64,000 bases of DNA, taken from Syngnathus acus. Taxonomy: Eukaryota; Chordata; Actinopteri; Syngnathiformes; Syngnathidae. The position numbers and the translations under genes are program-made. The notes under the pieces are model-generated. The model did no database searches and was not told the origin of the DNA. It saw only the letters and a program-made list of their open reading frames with translations. The stretch covers positions 9,946,884 through 10,010,883 of the forward strand of contig NC_051087.1 in assembly GCF_901709675.1 (NCBI RefSeq), written 5' to 3'. The stretch's first letter is position 1. The number at the start of each line of letters is the position of its first letter. Below are positions 11,640 to 24,354 of this stretch, piece by piece.

Positions 11640-14600
11640 CTTGGTGCCACTGGTCAACAATGTTTTTATTATGCAGTCATCAGGTCACAACCAAATCCCA
11701 ATAATTGGTTGTTTAGATGACTCTCAAAAGCGCGTTGTTAGAAATGAGTCAGTTTGTCATGAGGTTTGTGCGACATGAGTTGATTTGTCACCTTGTTAAA
11801 TTGGAGCTCACTTTGTGCGTAGAAAGCATGCACTGGGTTATAGAGTTATTGTTGTTATGCTTAAAAAACATTTTGCAAATATTTCATTTTTTCTGCAAAG
11901 AGAGAAAATTGTTTTTTAAAAAAAGATTGGTTTCCTAGAAATATTGCTTATCCTTAGTCTGTGTTACCTATACACTAACATGAACACTTGCATTTGCCCT
12001 TACAGGACCATGTGCAAGAATGGGTTGACGAAGAGGAGAACGGGGCAATATTTGGCATCACGCTACGGCGAGAGCCCGTCATGCCAAGTCCTAACATGCC
12101 CATGGCGTCGGACTGCCCGGCCTACAGTTATGCCCACTACCACACAGTAAAACTGCGCAGACTCAAAGCTGGCACCCTGGAGCACTTGGTCACCCACCTT
12201 CTGGATCTCGAACATCAGGAGCCTGACTATCTCCATGTTTTCCTCTCCACCTACAGAGCCTTCACCTCTACCAATAATCTCATTGGAATGCTTTTTCTCA
12301 GGTAAGACTCTCCTTTTTTTTCTATGCTGGCTTCTGGGGCAAAAAAAAAAAAAAAAACATAACCAAAATATTCAACTGTAGTAAACTTGGTATGTAGCAG
12401 TGCAGTTCTACAACATTGTAATTTACAAGCGCAGTAGTAAACATTGTTAAATGAATTAGCTATATCTTGATGGCATAGCCCTCTTGTTTTTGCAGCTGAA
12501 CCTAATATTGTGGCCACTGTTGTTAGCTTGACCTTTTGTGAAATGCATCATCAAAATAATTTCCCAAACAGTCTTTGTACTTTGCACGTTTATGTTCCAT
12601 AATGTTACATTGGATTAGCATTTGCTAAATGGTAGTTCCAGTTCCATGGTCAAACTTTCGCCATCATAAAACCTTTTTTAGACTTGCTCAACCACTATTC
12701 GTGTGTGAAAAAAATGTGAAATGCTGGAGGTGCAACACATGTTAGATCCACCGAATGTAATTCTTTTTTTTTTTTTATTATTAAAGAAATTTTAACATTC
12801 ACTTGCAAAAGTGTAATAAGAAACACTTGTGTAATACATATTGTATGACCTGACTTGTGGGTATACCTCACCTGGCTGGACCGCCTGGGAGGTGAGTCAT
12901 ACATCAAGAGTGAAAGAGGCTATTGGATACCTTCTTGACGTCACTTGAGCTATGTGTAACGAAACCTCTATTGAAATGCTGCATGTATCTGTGACACGTC
13001 AACAAAGAATTTATTGTGTTTTTCTTCTGTCACCTTCCCCATAGCGCTTCCTTAGTGACGCTCTAGATAAAAACAAACAGCATGGCTCCAACACATTACA
13101 TTCTAATTTCCAGATGGTTTGACAGATAAGTACCAGACAAGTCCCTCCCCCCCTTATTTATTTATTTTTTTTGCTATTGCTCTGAGGGTCAGATGCCAGT
13201 ACAAGTGTAGCTGTAATGTTTTTTCTCAAACAGTCACCCTCATACCGGTGCTGCCGATGGCAACACATTTGCTATCACGCAGAGGACACTCCTGGAACAG
13301 AATTTTGCTTTGTCCCACAGGATTTGTTGTTAAATTGAACGAAACCTCATTTCATCCAAGTTTACATATATATATAGCTTAGCCAGCATATAATGTGAAA
13401 ATGAAATGCAAGTTAAACCATTTTTGGTCATTTGATTTTGTAGGTCAATCATGTGAGATGATGACAAAATTACAAAAATATGTTTCTATTTAAATAATTA
13501 AACCTGTTTCCTCTCTCTTTTTACAGAGATGACGCAAACCCAATATGCTCGCAAAGGTGAGTGCTTCATTCATGAACTTCATTCATTTGGATTTGCCAAT
13601 AGTCAACACAAATTGGGCATTCTCAAGCTTCATTATGTCTCTGAATTCAAACTATGACAATATCAGGAAAAAATCTGACTGAGCTCATTTGCCTTATTTC
13701 CTCCTCAGTGCTTTGTTCCCAGTAATCAAGCTGTGGTTGAGGGAATACCGTGCAGACTTCCATGAGCCCCCTCAATACCAGTCTCTGCGGCTCCTATGTG
13801 CCAGCTTGCGCCGGCGTGTCTGCTTCAGACGCTTGGCTCAGACCGCAGAGCGTCTGCTCAAGTCGTTCCAACAACAAGGTAGATGAGACCTCTAGTTGTG
13901 TAACTGGCTATAATGAACTGCTTATACACTCAGCAATCAACACAGACGCTACAATCGTGCCATTTTGCTTTGTCGTGCATTGTCTTAAAAAAACCAGCAT
14001 GGTGCCAGCAGGTACTGGTTAGCCCCAAGAAAAACATGAGTAACCCATGGTTCTGTTCTAAAAATAGTGTAATGGGACATTGTGACTTACCGAGAAAAAT
14101 TAATACATACTACCACTACTACTAATAATAATTCATGTAACATTTATTTATTTGTTTCTTTGAGCTTAACATGGTACTTGTCTCTTAATGTACCAAATAA
14201 TTTTCTTTAATAAACAAATTTTGTGTTCACCAAGGAAATATATATTTTTTTCTTTTCATTGCTCAAAAATTGACATTCTAGTGCTGTAATTTTAATATTG
14301 TGGTAATATTTTTGCTCATGGTTAGCAAACTGTCATAATCGAATGAATGCCTAAAATGGAATTACAATAGTTTGTACAGGAATTCTGACGAATGTAACAT
14401 CTTTTTGTCACAGCAATGATGTCATTGTAATTACTGTATTCTGTTTCCTCTTGGTAATTGACATCTTGACCGCGTGCGGCCTGTTTTAATATGTTTGTAT
14501 GTCATTCACGCTTACGTACGTGTTAAACAGATCCCAGCCAATTTGCGTCGGTGGACGACAAAGTGCTGCCGTGCAAAGAGGAAGACGGAGACATCTTTAT

Positions 14601-17600
14601 GAACTTCCCTGTCACTGATGTAGCAGAGCAGCTCACCAGATTGGACATGGTAGGTTTTCTCACCACTTATTGCATCGTATTGACAGATTATATGTATTAA
14701 AGTTTCTGTCTGTTTCTTTGAAGGAACTTTTTGTCCAAGTGATACCGTTCCACTGCCTGGGCTGTGTGTGGTCACAACGCGACAAGAAAGAAAACCGCAG
14801 TCTGGCACCCACCGTCCGTGCCACCATTTCCCAGTTCAATGCAGTCACCAACCTCGTCATCACTTCGTTGCTTTGCCCGTCTTCTCCGAGCCCCTCCACT
14901 TCCTCTCCCATTTCATCACCCAGCTCGTCAAGCTTCCTCTTCCCTTTGAGTGCCCCGGGCCTAGCTCACCCCTCTCACACCAGTCCTTGCTTTCGAGCGC
15001 GCATCCTTGAGTGGTGGATCAATGTGGCACAGGTCAGTGTGGGAATGAAGCATGCAGAAATGACTTTGTCACAGAGACAGAAGCGTAGTCCATCCATTTT
15101 CTCATACTAGCTTCTTTGTAGGCGTGCAGGCAGCTGAAGAATTTTTCTTCCTTATGGGCCATCCTGTCCGCCCTGCAGTCCAATGCTGTATATCGCCTCA
15201 AGAAGACCTGGATGGCTGTCAGCAAGTGGGCAACCTTCAAAAATACTCTATAGGAAAATAATACCACTATTTAAAGAAGTGGAACATGTTAAATGGGATT
15301 TTGTATTTTTTTTTTTAATTACCAATTAAAGTGAGCCATCTAGATCAGCTCTATATTAAACTTGGTTCGGCACTTCAGCTTTTAGAAAGAAACTGAATGT
15401 GTTAAACAAATACAGTTGTCATAGTAACCACACAAATTAAAGACAAAAGTGACCCTTACTGATGAAAGCCGAGTAAAAATATGGAAATACAGCAAAGTCT
15501 TCATGTCTGTTTCCAGGGAATGCATGACTACCTTCAAGCATCTGTGTGAGACATTTCCTGACGAGAACTGTGTGCTGGCCAACCGAGAGATCCTGACAGA
15601 GGCGAGTAACAGTGTGTACTTGGATACTATTCCCAGAATGGAAACTGTTTATTTCTTTATTTTTCTTTTTCTTAACAAGTGTCACGTGTGGGAGATTGGC
15701 TTCAATGGTGTTGGTTATAACGCATGTTGTCCGATAAGACATAGGAGATAGACTTTTGATACGTCATTTATTTTATGTTTTGAAATATTATGCAAGCAGA
15801 ACAAAAAAAAAGAGACTTTTCAAATATAATAGTTCCCATGTTTGTGGTGTGCTTGTCTTTACAACTTATGTGTGCAAAATGATACAAATGCAGTGTGCAC
15901 CTAATCATTATGTGGACTTGTAACTGTATACAAGGTGCCATTGCCAGCTGGATCCTCTTGTCCACGCAATTCCTTTTATATTCGACCTTTATTTTACGTC
16001 ATTTGATGAATTTCCAAGCTCCAATTTCATGTGTTTGTCAGCCTCTATTATTCTCTGTGTTAGTGTATGTGCACAAGAACTTTGTTAGAGTATTTAGTGA
16101 GGATGCCTTTATCAGCAACCATGGAAATATCAACACTGAATGCGAGTCCCTTTCCTGACTCACCCTTTCACACCCAGCAACACCCTGTCAGCAGGTGCTC
16201 AAGCAGGGAAAGAACAATTATGTAATGTCGGCTGTGTTGTCATCAACCACACCCTGCATTTTGTCACATGGGTATCCTGAGGGCCATTATAGTTTTCAAT
16301 CAAAGCTGACTTGTGATTTTGCTATAGGCTGGGAGTCAGCAAGAGGTCAGTGCCAGTTCTGGGTCGCCCCTGCTCTGTTCCAAACAGATGGTAAGTAAGG
16401 GTGAACAATTCATCCACGACATTAAAATATGGTTTTATGTTCTCCACGATCCAATGATTTTCTTTTCCTTGGAGCAACTAAACATTGCCTCGTTGTCTTT
16501 AGAAGCATAAAGATGGAATTGTACCGTACTTGGGCTCCTACCTGACTGTCCTCACTATGTTGGACACAGCTCTCCCTGATTCTGTAGAGGTGAGTAGAAA
16601 TTGCACAAGCAAGACCACCTATTTAATTTTTATTAAATATTAATTGTTCATTTAATTTTACATGCAGTATTTAACACTTGTTCTCTCCTGTCCAAAGGGT
16701 GGACTGATCAACTTTGAGAAGCGCAGGCGGGTAGGTTATGCCCCCTTGTGGTGGCTCACTTTATTTATTTTTTGTCACATCGCTGCTGACGTCATTAATT
16801 TTTCTCAAATTCATAATGTTGCCTTTTTCTCATTGTTTGCTTTAGGAGTTTGAGATTCTGTCCCAGATTCGTCAACTGCAGGCTTCCTGTTCCCAATACC
16901 AGATTCCGGCGAACCCTCGCATAACCAACTGGCTGCAGGCGCACGCGCTCCTTCTCACTGATCAGGAGAGGTTGGACACATTGCATTGTTGTCAATATGA
17001 TGCGGGGACAAACAAGGGACACAGTCATGCTGATGTCTCATCTTTTTCCTCTGGCTTGAAGTTATGAACTGTCTCGGGAGCTGGAACCTCCTGTTGATCC
17101 GTGTCCTACTTCTCCCAATGTATGGAGCAGTCGTTTGCTGCCTAAGAAGCTCCCCTCGTAAGTATACTGCTTTTCTTCAAATTATGTGCTGGAGTCTTCA
17201 CGTCTGTCCATAGTCCAGACCAATGGCTACTGCGACATCATGCACGGGTTGAACTTTTAATTCACTGTTTTGTGGCCGCTAGAGGGAGACCTCGTTCCAC
17301 ACTGTCCAAATTTCTTTAGGCTGGCCACTTGAGCCAGGCAGCATTTACAGGGCACAACCACAAGTGCATTAAATACGGCTGCCATTATAATACAGTGTTG
17401 TTTGACATCACAGCACAGATGACCTTTTGTATGCAGGTCACAAGCAACCAGTGATGGTTCTCAAGGGAAGAAGACTCATGCTGACCAGATGAGTGTGTCG
17501 TCTTCGAGCTCCAGCGGTTCTGACATGGATGACCTCGTTGTCCCTCATCTGTCCCCACTCAGGCTCATAATCAAGGTAAACTCACTTGACATCGTCTCTG

Positions 17601-19435
17601 TGTGTACATTTGAAATGATGCAGCCAACAATTGATACTGATTGAAACACTTTTTTTATGAATTTATTTATTTTATATATTTGTTTATTTTCAATTTCATA
17701 TTACAGTAATGGGCAGGTAATGAAAAATTTACTTGGGTGTTTAATTTCACAGTAGATACTCTAGAGACGCAGAAAAGTTTTATTTTTCTGTAAAACACTA
17801 CTCACAAATAGTTAGGGATATTGTACTTTGAGGTGAAATTTCAGGATGAACATAAAATAGGTTACAGGTAAATTTAAATGGACTTCTCTAAACTTTGGAA
17901 TGCACGTCTGTTGAGTATTACGGTGCCTCTCACACCACTTGCTCTCTTACGTGGAGGCGAAGGGCAAAACAAATGCAAATGTTTGTTCCATGATTGCATT
18001 ATTGGACCAATACGTTTCTGAGAATGTCCAGCGTTTCAGGTTGCAGTGACCTTTGTGTCTGTCCTGAAAGGTCGCTCCAAAGCCCAAACTTTTTAATGAG
18101 TAATGTGTGTCAGCTTAGACTAACCAAGAACCCTTTTTAAAAACGTTTGTTCAATTTCTTCCCTCCACAGTCACTCTCCAGCTCAATGCACAACATCACC
18201 GAGGACTACGGCACGATGTCCTCCTCCTGTTCCTCCTCCTCCTCACCCATGCTCTCCAGCTCCTCCTGCAGCTCCTCCCATCCCGACCTGAGCTGCTCCT
18301 CTTTGGCGCTGAGGCCGGACTCCTCCTCATCCAGTGTCCCACCGCAGTCCGTGCTGCCCGTCTACAACAAACAGCTAGCCGATTCGTGTATCATAAGAGT
18401 CAGCATGGAGTGTAAAAACAACGGCAACGTCTACAAAAGCATTCTGGTGAGAGAGAGCTTCTATACAGTATTTGCCACCGCTAGCTTTTTTGTTTCAATA
18501 TTTTTTTTCGTCATTTAGACGTGGTAAAACATTGAGGTAGAACACAAGCTTGATTGTGCAACAAAATTGGAGGGTGCATGTGGGGTGAAATGTATACAGT
18601 TTGGAACAAGCAAAAATAAAAGCTATGGTATCACAGCTTGAGGACTAAACGACCTTATTGTTAAGAGCAGCGACATCGGTAGTTTAATCACAATGGTACG
18701 TGATTGTTGCAGTACCGAAAATGGTGTGGTACAATGTGTCATTTCTGACAAATCACTTTGTTTCTCAGCTGACCAGTCAGGATCACACACCTCAAGTCAT
18801 TCAGAGGGCTCTGGACAAACACAACCTGGAGGACACTTTCAGCTGTCAGGACTTTATCCTCTGCCAGATGCTCAACAATGGAAATGGTATGATTTAATAC
18901 GATTTGAGAAGGTCGCAATCATTTTAGTGAAAATATTTGTAGTGTGAGTAGGCTTCAGACCAACCTTAGAATAGTTTGGGATTTGGGGATTTTTCTTTAT
19001 AGTTCGTTTTTATGTAGCTTTTGTTTTTTTAATTTTGATCATCTTTATTAAGTTTTCAGAGCATTTTTTCAAAATATCTCATTTTAGTTGAGTTTATCTT
19101 AACTTTAGTTTTACTTTTTAGTGGTTTTTAATTTGTAGTATTTCTCATGTGCATGATTAAATAAACATCACAGTAAATATTGTGTCATAAAAATCCAACA
19201 AAAAATATTTGGAAAAAGCTACTGTCCATATATCTTGAGATATGTAAGGGGAAGATCATCATGACATGCTTGTGTTTCAGAGCTCCACATCCCTGACAAC
19301 GCCAACGTGTATTATGCCTTGTGCACCTCCTCCAACTATGACTTTGTCCTGCACCAGCGCTGGAAGAGCCACAGGAAAGATTGGGGCTCCTCCTCCAGTC
19401 CAGGAATTCCACACAGTGAACACCACACAAAGTGA
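11280..19435 (+). CDS. rgl3: Ral guanine nucleotide dissociation stimulator-like 3 (RGL3)
   Basis: Seventeen exons: 11280-11312, 12006-12301, 13527-13556, 13709-13878, 14531-14649, 14724-15032, 15122-15225, 15517-15601, 16328-16390, 16503-16589, 16698-16730, 16846-16970, 17062-17157, 17437-17575, 18171-18446, 18769-18886, 19281-19435. The joined frame gives 745 residues (human about 710). Domains: a RasGEF N-terminal (REM) region about 50-170 ([24 protein letters not shown]); a CDC25 RalGEF domain about 202-490 ([66 protein letters not shown]); a Ser-rich linker; and a Ras-association domain about 636-725 ending [13 protein letters not shown]. In the family, GTP-bound Ras binds the RA domain and the CDC25 domain activates Ral. 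The CDC25 domain carries an unusual Ser/Pro insert (about 268-306), and intron 8 begins with GC. The ATG at 11280, not the out-of-frame one 8 bases earlier, keeps the frame. Confidence 0.93.
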
Positions 19436-20345
19436 CAAGTGTCAGTCTTCAGAGTTGAATCTGCCAAGGAGAGCCCAAACTCACAGCGGTTTCGTTTTGG
19501 CTTGACGCACGAGCCACCCTGAGAGCTTTGCTCAGATGTCCTCTGTCAGTGCCTGGGCCCCTTTCAAACTTTTCGACATCAGACCTGCTCCAGCTTCTCA
19601 CAGAAATGTGTTTGCACAAGTAGTAGAGGATATTTTCTGAATTGCACTTAGCAAATGGACGCTAGCTGCTCGTTGCAAACTGCGCCACGATTGGAATTCG
19701 TGCAAGTAGACCATTGACATTTGCATTTATCTTCTTCTTGTTTATACTTTTTTATGTAACTTAAAACCAACCTTAGTGTTGAAAGTATCAGTATTCCACT
19801 TTGCCACATTCTTGTGTAAATTTGTATGCGACCCCCCTTTTAATTTATTTTTAGACACGAGCAGACTAGTTCTAAGGATAAAAGCTAATGCATGCCATTG
19901 CCAAGTGAAGGAGATGATGTGATTTTGCAGTTTTGCTCTTACGAGGTTGCCTGATGGTTGATTGAGGTGATGCCATTCGTCTAAGTCTGCATCCTTCATC
20001 TGTAATGCTGTGAACACGGTGTGCATGAAGGATGTTTTTTGTATGTGAAAGATGAAGAGTCTCAGTAAGTAAAGGGACATGCCAGTGATGTTAAAACCTT
20101 GTTTTTAAAACTGTTCACGGTGATTGCCAACCTGGTTTACAAGGAGTTTTGAAACACTGGTGAATAACATGCAAGATTTTGCATCACTGCGTGAAGGTGT
20201 TTTTTTTTTTTTTTTTTTTTTTTTCTGTAGTTTTAATTTGACTGTTTGTACACTGATATTAGCTTATATCTAATTATATTGATATTTTATTTGTACATTT
20301 TCCCAAGCTCTTGGTAATTTGAAAGACTAATAAAACCATTATTTA
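19436..20345 (+). other. rgl3 3' UTR with poly(A) signal
   Basis: Non-coding sequence after the TGA at 19433-19435, ending with AATAAA at 20329-20334. It includes a pure T-run at about 20201-20224. The antisense ORF across it (19742-20080) has no recognisable content. Confidence 0.6.
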
Positions 20346-20984
20346 TTCTACAGACTGCATTGTATTGACTACTTTGGTCTAAAAAGAAAGGCTCCTAAAC
20401 CAACTGATTACTTGACCACCAATCACTGTACACTGCTTAGGCAAAAGCAATGGGATCCCTGCCAACTGAAAACGGAATAAATGACTGAAAATTATATTGT
20501 TTAAAGTAACAAGCAAAAACTATTAGGACACTTGTCCAATACACCCACAGAAAATGAAAAACAAACTAAAAATTCCATTTGTTTGAGTTGGCCTATCATC
20601 CAGAAGAACATTTGTGAGATTAAAATAAACATTTCTGATCAAGATTATCATCTATGGAGTACACACACACGTATAATATTGTTTATATGTCAAGACCGAG
20701 GGCCCCATTTGCGTGCTCAGTGCAAGAGTAACACAATAGCACATGGGTAGAGTTTTCTTTTGGTATTTTCCTAGGCTTTACACAGATAGAATGGGCTGCA
20801 ACAAAACATTTGCTCAAGATTATAAAAGATTTAAAAATTATATAATATATATATTTTTCCAACTTAAGGCTGGCACCATTAAAATGAACACTAAATTTTG
20901 TATCTCATTGTATTTCACACTGGAATTAAAACATGACATACTGAGAGGCTTTCATAATATTTTGAATTCCCTTTTATTCATCAG

Positions 20985-21025
20985 TTCACTCTAAGGATTC
21001 GTTCAAACGAATCGTTCAACGAATT
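20985..21025 (+). repeat. short copy of a TTCGTTCA-type repeat flanking the array
   Basis: GGATTCGTTCAAACGAATCG resembles the start of the element at 22911-23470 (AGATTTGTTCAAAGGAATCG near 22971). The tandem array lies between these two related stretches, so it may have been inserted into, or grown inside, an older copy. Confidence 0.5.
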
Positions 21026-22760
21026 ATTAGGTACACCGAAAAATGGTGGTGTACCTAATGGAGCGTCCGTGTGACGTCACAGATCAACCAGCCAATCAGG
21101 AGGTGGGGGTGAAGGCGGGTTTGGCACTTTTCACTTTCAGTTCAGCTTTGGCCATGATTTTTCCCTAATGAAGTGGCCTGTTATTAGGTACACCTGAAAA
21201 TGGCGGCGTACCTAATGGAGTGTCCGTGTGACGTCACAGATCAAACAGCCAATCAGAAAGTGGGGGTGAGGGCGGGTGTGGCACTTTTCACTTAAACCAG
21301 GGGTGTCGACCTCCAGTCCTCAAGGGGCCGCGTTCCAATATGTTTTCCAGGTTACCCTCGTTAAACACACCTGCGTGAAAAGATTTGTTCATTTTCACGT
21401 TCTGCAGGAGCTAAAACTTTTCACGCAGGTGCACTTAACGAGGGAATTTTGGAAAACATGTTGGAATGCGGCCCCGAGGACCTGTGACCTTTGACCATGA
21501 TATTTCCCTAATAAAGTGGCCTGTTATTAGGTACACTTGAAAATGGCGGCGTACCTAATGGAGTGTCCAAGTGACGTCACAGATCAAACAGCCAATCAGA
21601 AAGTGGGGGTGAGGGCGGGTGTGGCACTTTTCACTTAAACCAGGGGTGTCGACCTCCAGTCCTCAAGGGGCCGCGTTCCAATATGTTTTCCAGGTTACCC
21701 TCGTTAAACACACCTGCGTGAAAAGATTTGTTCATTTTCACGTTCTGCAGGAGCTAAAACTTTTCACGCAGGTGCACTTAACGAGGGAATCTTGGAAAAC
21801 ATGTTGGAATGCGGCCCCGAGGACTAGAGCTTGACACCTGTGACCTTTGACCATGATATTTCCCTAATAAAGTGGCCTGTTATTAGGTACACTTGAAAAT
21901 GGCGGCGTACCTAATGGAGTGTCCAAGTGACGTCACAGATCAAACAGCCAATCAGAAAGTGGGGGTGAGGGCGGGTGTGGCACTTTTCACTTAAACCAGG
22001 GGTGTCGACCTCCAATCCTCAAGGGGCCGCGTTCCAATATGTTTTCCAGGTTACCCTCGTTAAACACACCTGCGTGAAAAGAATTGTTCATTTTCACGTT
22101 CTGCAGGAGCTAAAACTTTTCACGCAGGTGCACTTAACGAGGGAATCTTGGGAAACATGTTGGAATGCGGCCCCGAGGACTAGAGCTTGACACCTGTGAC
22201 CTTTGACCATGATATTTCCCTAATAAAGTGGCCTGTTATTAGGTACACTTGAAAATGGCGGTGTACCTAATGGAGTGTCCGTGTGATTCCCTCGTTAAGT
22301 GCACCTGCGTGAAAAGTTTTAGCTCCTGCTGAACGTGAAAATGACCAAAATCTTTTCACGCAGGTGCGCTTAACGAGGGTCACTTGGAAAACATGTTGGA
22401 ATGCGGCCCCGAGGACCAGAGCTTGACACCTGTGACCTTTGACCATGATATTTCCCTAATAAAGTGGCCTGTTATTAGGTACACTTGAAAATGGCGGTGT
22501 ACCTAATGGAGTGTCCAAGTGACGTCACAGATCAAACAGCCAATCAGAAAGTGGGGGTGAGGGCGGGTGAGGCACTTTTCACTTTCATTTAAGCTTTGAC
22601 CATGATTTTTCCCTAATGAAATGGCCTGTTATTAGGAACACCTGAAAATGGCGGTGTCCCGAACAGAGTGTCCTAGTGACGTCACAGATCAAACAGCCAG
22701 GAGGTGGGGATGACTTAAGCTTTTTCCCGAATAAAGTGGCCTGTGATTAGGTACACCTCA
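21024..22760. repeat. nested tandem repeat array (157-bp unit; three or four copies carrying a fold-back insert)
   Basis: TTATTAGGTACAC or a close variant starts at 21024, 21181, 21524, 21880, 22236, 22472, 22629 and 22744, with spacings 157, 343, 356, 356, 236, 157 and 115 bp. The basic unit contains a short palindrome (ATTAGGTACACC/GGTGTACCTAAT), a CRE-like GTGACGTCAC and a CCAATCAG. Three long copies contain an added segment of about 199 bp (186 in the first, which lacks 13 bp) with CAGGGGTGTC-type ends and arms that fold back on themselves, like hAT-derived fish MITEs. The 22236 copy is rearranged and its central part is inverted. Short ORFs in each copy (from 21276, 21619, 21975) are by-products of the repeat. 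Confidence 0.9.
21297..21487. mobile_element. fold-back hAT-like MITE inside the array (first of three copies)
   Basis: It starts CAGGGGTGTCGACCTCCAGT and ends near GACCTGTG. Later copies at about 21640-21842 and 21996-22198 end TTGACACCTG, the reverse complement of the start. The arms share GGGGCCGC, TTCCAA and ACCTGC segments. Such short inverted-repeat elements have no transposase and depend on autonomous hAT elements elsewhere. The copies are nearly identical and sit at the same place in each host unit, so they multiplied by tandem duplication, not by separate insertion. Confidence 0.7.
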
Positions 22761-22789
22761 TTGACACTTTCTAAAGTCACCAATTCTAA

Positions 22790-22892
22790 AAGTAGATTTG
22801 GGTACATGCTCACACCTGGGATCGAACCAAGTCCCTTCCGAGCAAGGGCTCATGTCACTAACCAGTCGGCTATTTCAACCTGGCAGCCTGGC
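22790..22892 (-). mobile_element. tRNA-derived SINE head (fragment)
   Basis: On the minus strand, TAGCCGACTGGTTAGTGAC matches an RNA polymerase III A box and GGTTCGATCCC matches a B box at tRNA spacing (about 33 bp between them). The flanking sequence does not complete a cloverleaf acceptor stem, so this is a SINE head and not a working tRNA. The body and tail were not identified. Confidence 0.6.
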
Positions 22893-22910
22893 TCGTCTGC
22901 ACTCTTTTGT

Positions 22911-23470
22911 ACTAGTGATGTGCATTCCAGTTCCCAAGTGAGCTGAATCTTTATAATCGGTTCACTCAAAAGATTTGTTCAAAGGAATCGTTCACCGAAT
23001 CGTTTGCTACACTTTCTTATTTATTCATTCATTTATTTTTTTTACCTCGTGTAGTGTACCTATTGAAGTCGACACGTTCACTGACTGATCCGTTGATGCA
23101 CGGGAAGGCAGTTCACCCAATGACTCGTTCACGAACGGGAAAGTCAGGATTCGTTCCCTCACTGATCCGTTCTCGCGATGAACTGGAAATGCGAATCACT
23201 CACTTACTGATTCGTTCACTCACAGATTCGTTCGTTTGTGAACGGCAAATGCAATTCACGACTCGTTCGTGAACGGGAAGTTACGTCATTTTCTTCTTCG
23301 TTTTGTTTTATGGCGAGGTGGCACCAGCTTCGATGCGCATTACCGACACCTACTGGTTGAAGTCATATGAACTAAAAAAAGAACAAATCACTTTAGGAAG
23401 TGATTCGTTCACTCTCGTCCACTGAAACAATCCGTTCTTTTGACCGAATCGTTCACTTACGAGCCAACAC
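22911..23470. mobile_element. non-autonomous DNA-transposon-like element
   Basis: About 560 bp running from ACTAGTGATGTGCATTCC to ACGAGCCAACACTACT. Inside are many variants of GATTCGTTCACT and its inverse GTGAACG (for example near 22973, 23085, 23130, 23205, 23260, 23405 and 23445). There is no ORF of transposase type. Similar short elements are common in fish genomes; the family name is not established here. Confidence 0.45.
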
Positions 23471-24260
23471 TACTTATTGTTGAGACTGGTGAGTGCAGAC
23501 CACATCCTTCCAACCAGTGTGAAGTCACGTGTCAGGAGAATACGTACATACATGAGTTACACGTAGGCACTTTACTCATGTGACATAAAGACTAAGCACA
23601 GATTAGTGCTTGTGCGTGTTTTCCTGGATGTGAGGTTGAGGCCACTGTGTGAACCAATGTCATGTGTTTGTATCTCTTATGCACTGTGCGTGCAGTGTTG
23701 AGTGCGTGTTGTAACTGTAGACAGATGGCTGAGGAATGATAATCTAAATGGGTTAATCCATGTAATGGCTGTACGATACCTTACGCAGTTTCTGCCTGTT
23801 GTTTGTCATTTCAAGCAGTGTTTGGAGTATAAACTTGCAGTGTTTATTTCCTTCAGAAACAAAAACATGTTCTAATAATAACGAGACTGCAAATTTGAAT
23901 CTTGTGAATAAATACTCAGAGAATTAACCTTAGAAGCATGTTTTTGGAATGAAGTTGAACCTCTGACTTCTCTCCTCGGCGAGTATCAAAACTTCGAAAG
24001 TAATTAAAAAGATGCATTCTGCCTTCTTTTAATCCAATGTTTTTTTAATATAATGTTTTTGTTCGTCCACAATGCTGTAGTACCGTGAAAATATAGCTAC
24101 CAGATGATGGCTTGCGTGCTGAAATGTCGTTATCCACGCTTTTCCCATATAGGAATAAACTCACACAGATGAGGAGGTCACTTCCTGTAGCACAAGGCCA
24201 CAAGATATGGTAATAGGGCCTGGGGGAAGGTTTCATATTGCATAACATGATGCTGATTCA

Positions 24261-24262
<2 letters not shown>

Positions 24263-24354
<92 letters not shown>
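24263..24354 (+). repeat. compound (TC)n-(AC)n microsatellite
   Basis: About 68 bp of TC/CT followed directly by 24 bp of AC. The ORFs that cross it are low-complexity artefacts. Confidence 0.97.

Noticed and set aside
21276-22190. Three nearly identical 71-codon ORFs that look like a repeated gene family
   Set aside because: They ride on the repeat unit and its MITE insert; the frame spans inverted-repeat arms and has no start or splice context.
21024-22760. CRISPR-like regular repeat spacing
   Set aside because: The genome is vertebrate, units are contiguous without unique spacers, and spacing varies with a transposon insert.
22790-22892. Functional tRNA gene
   Set aside because: A and B boxes are present but no complete acceptor stem or anticodon arm could be built; it fits a SINE head better.
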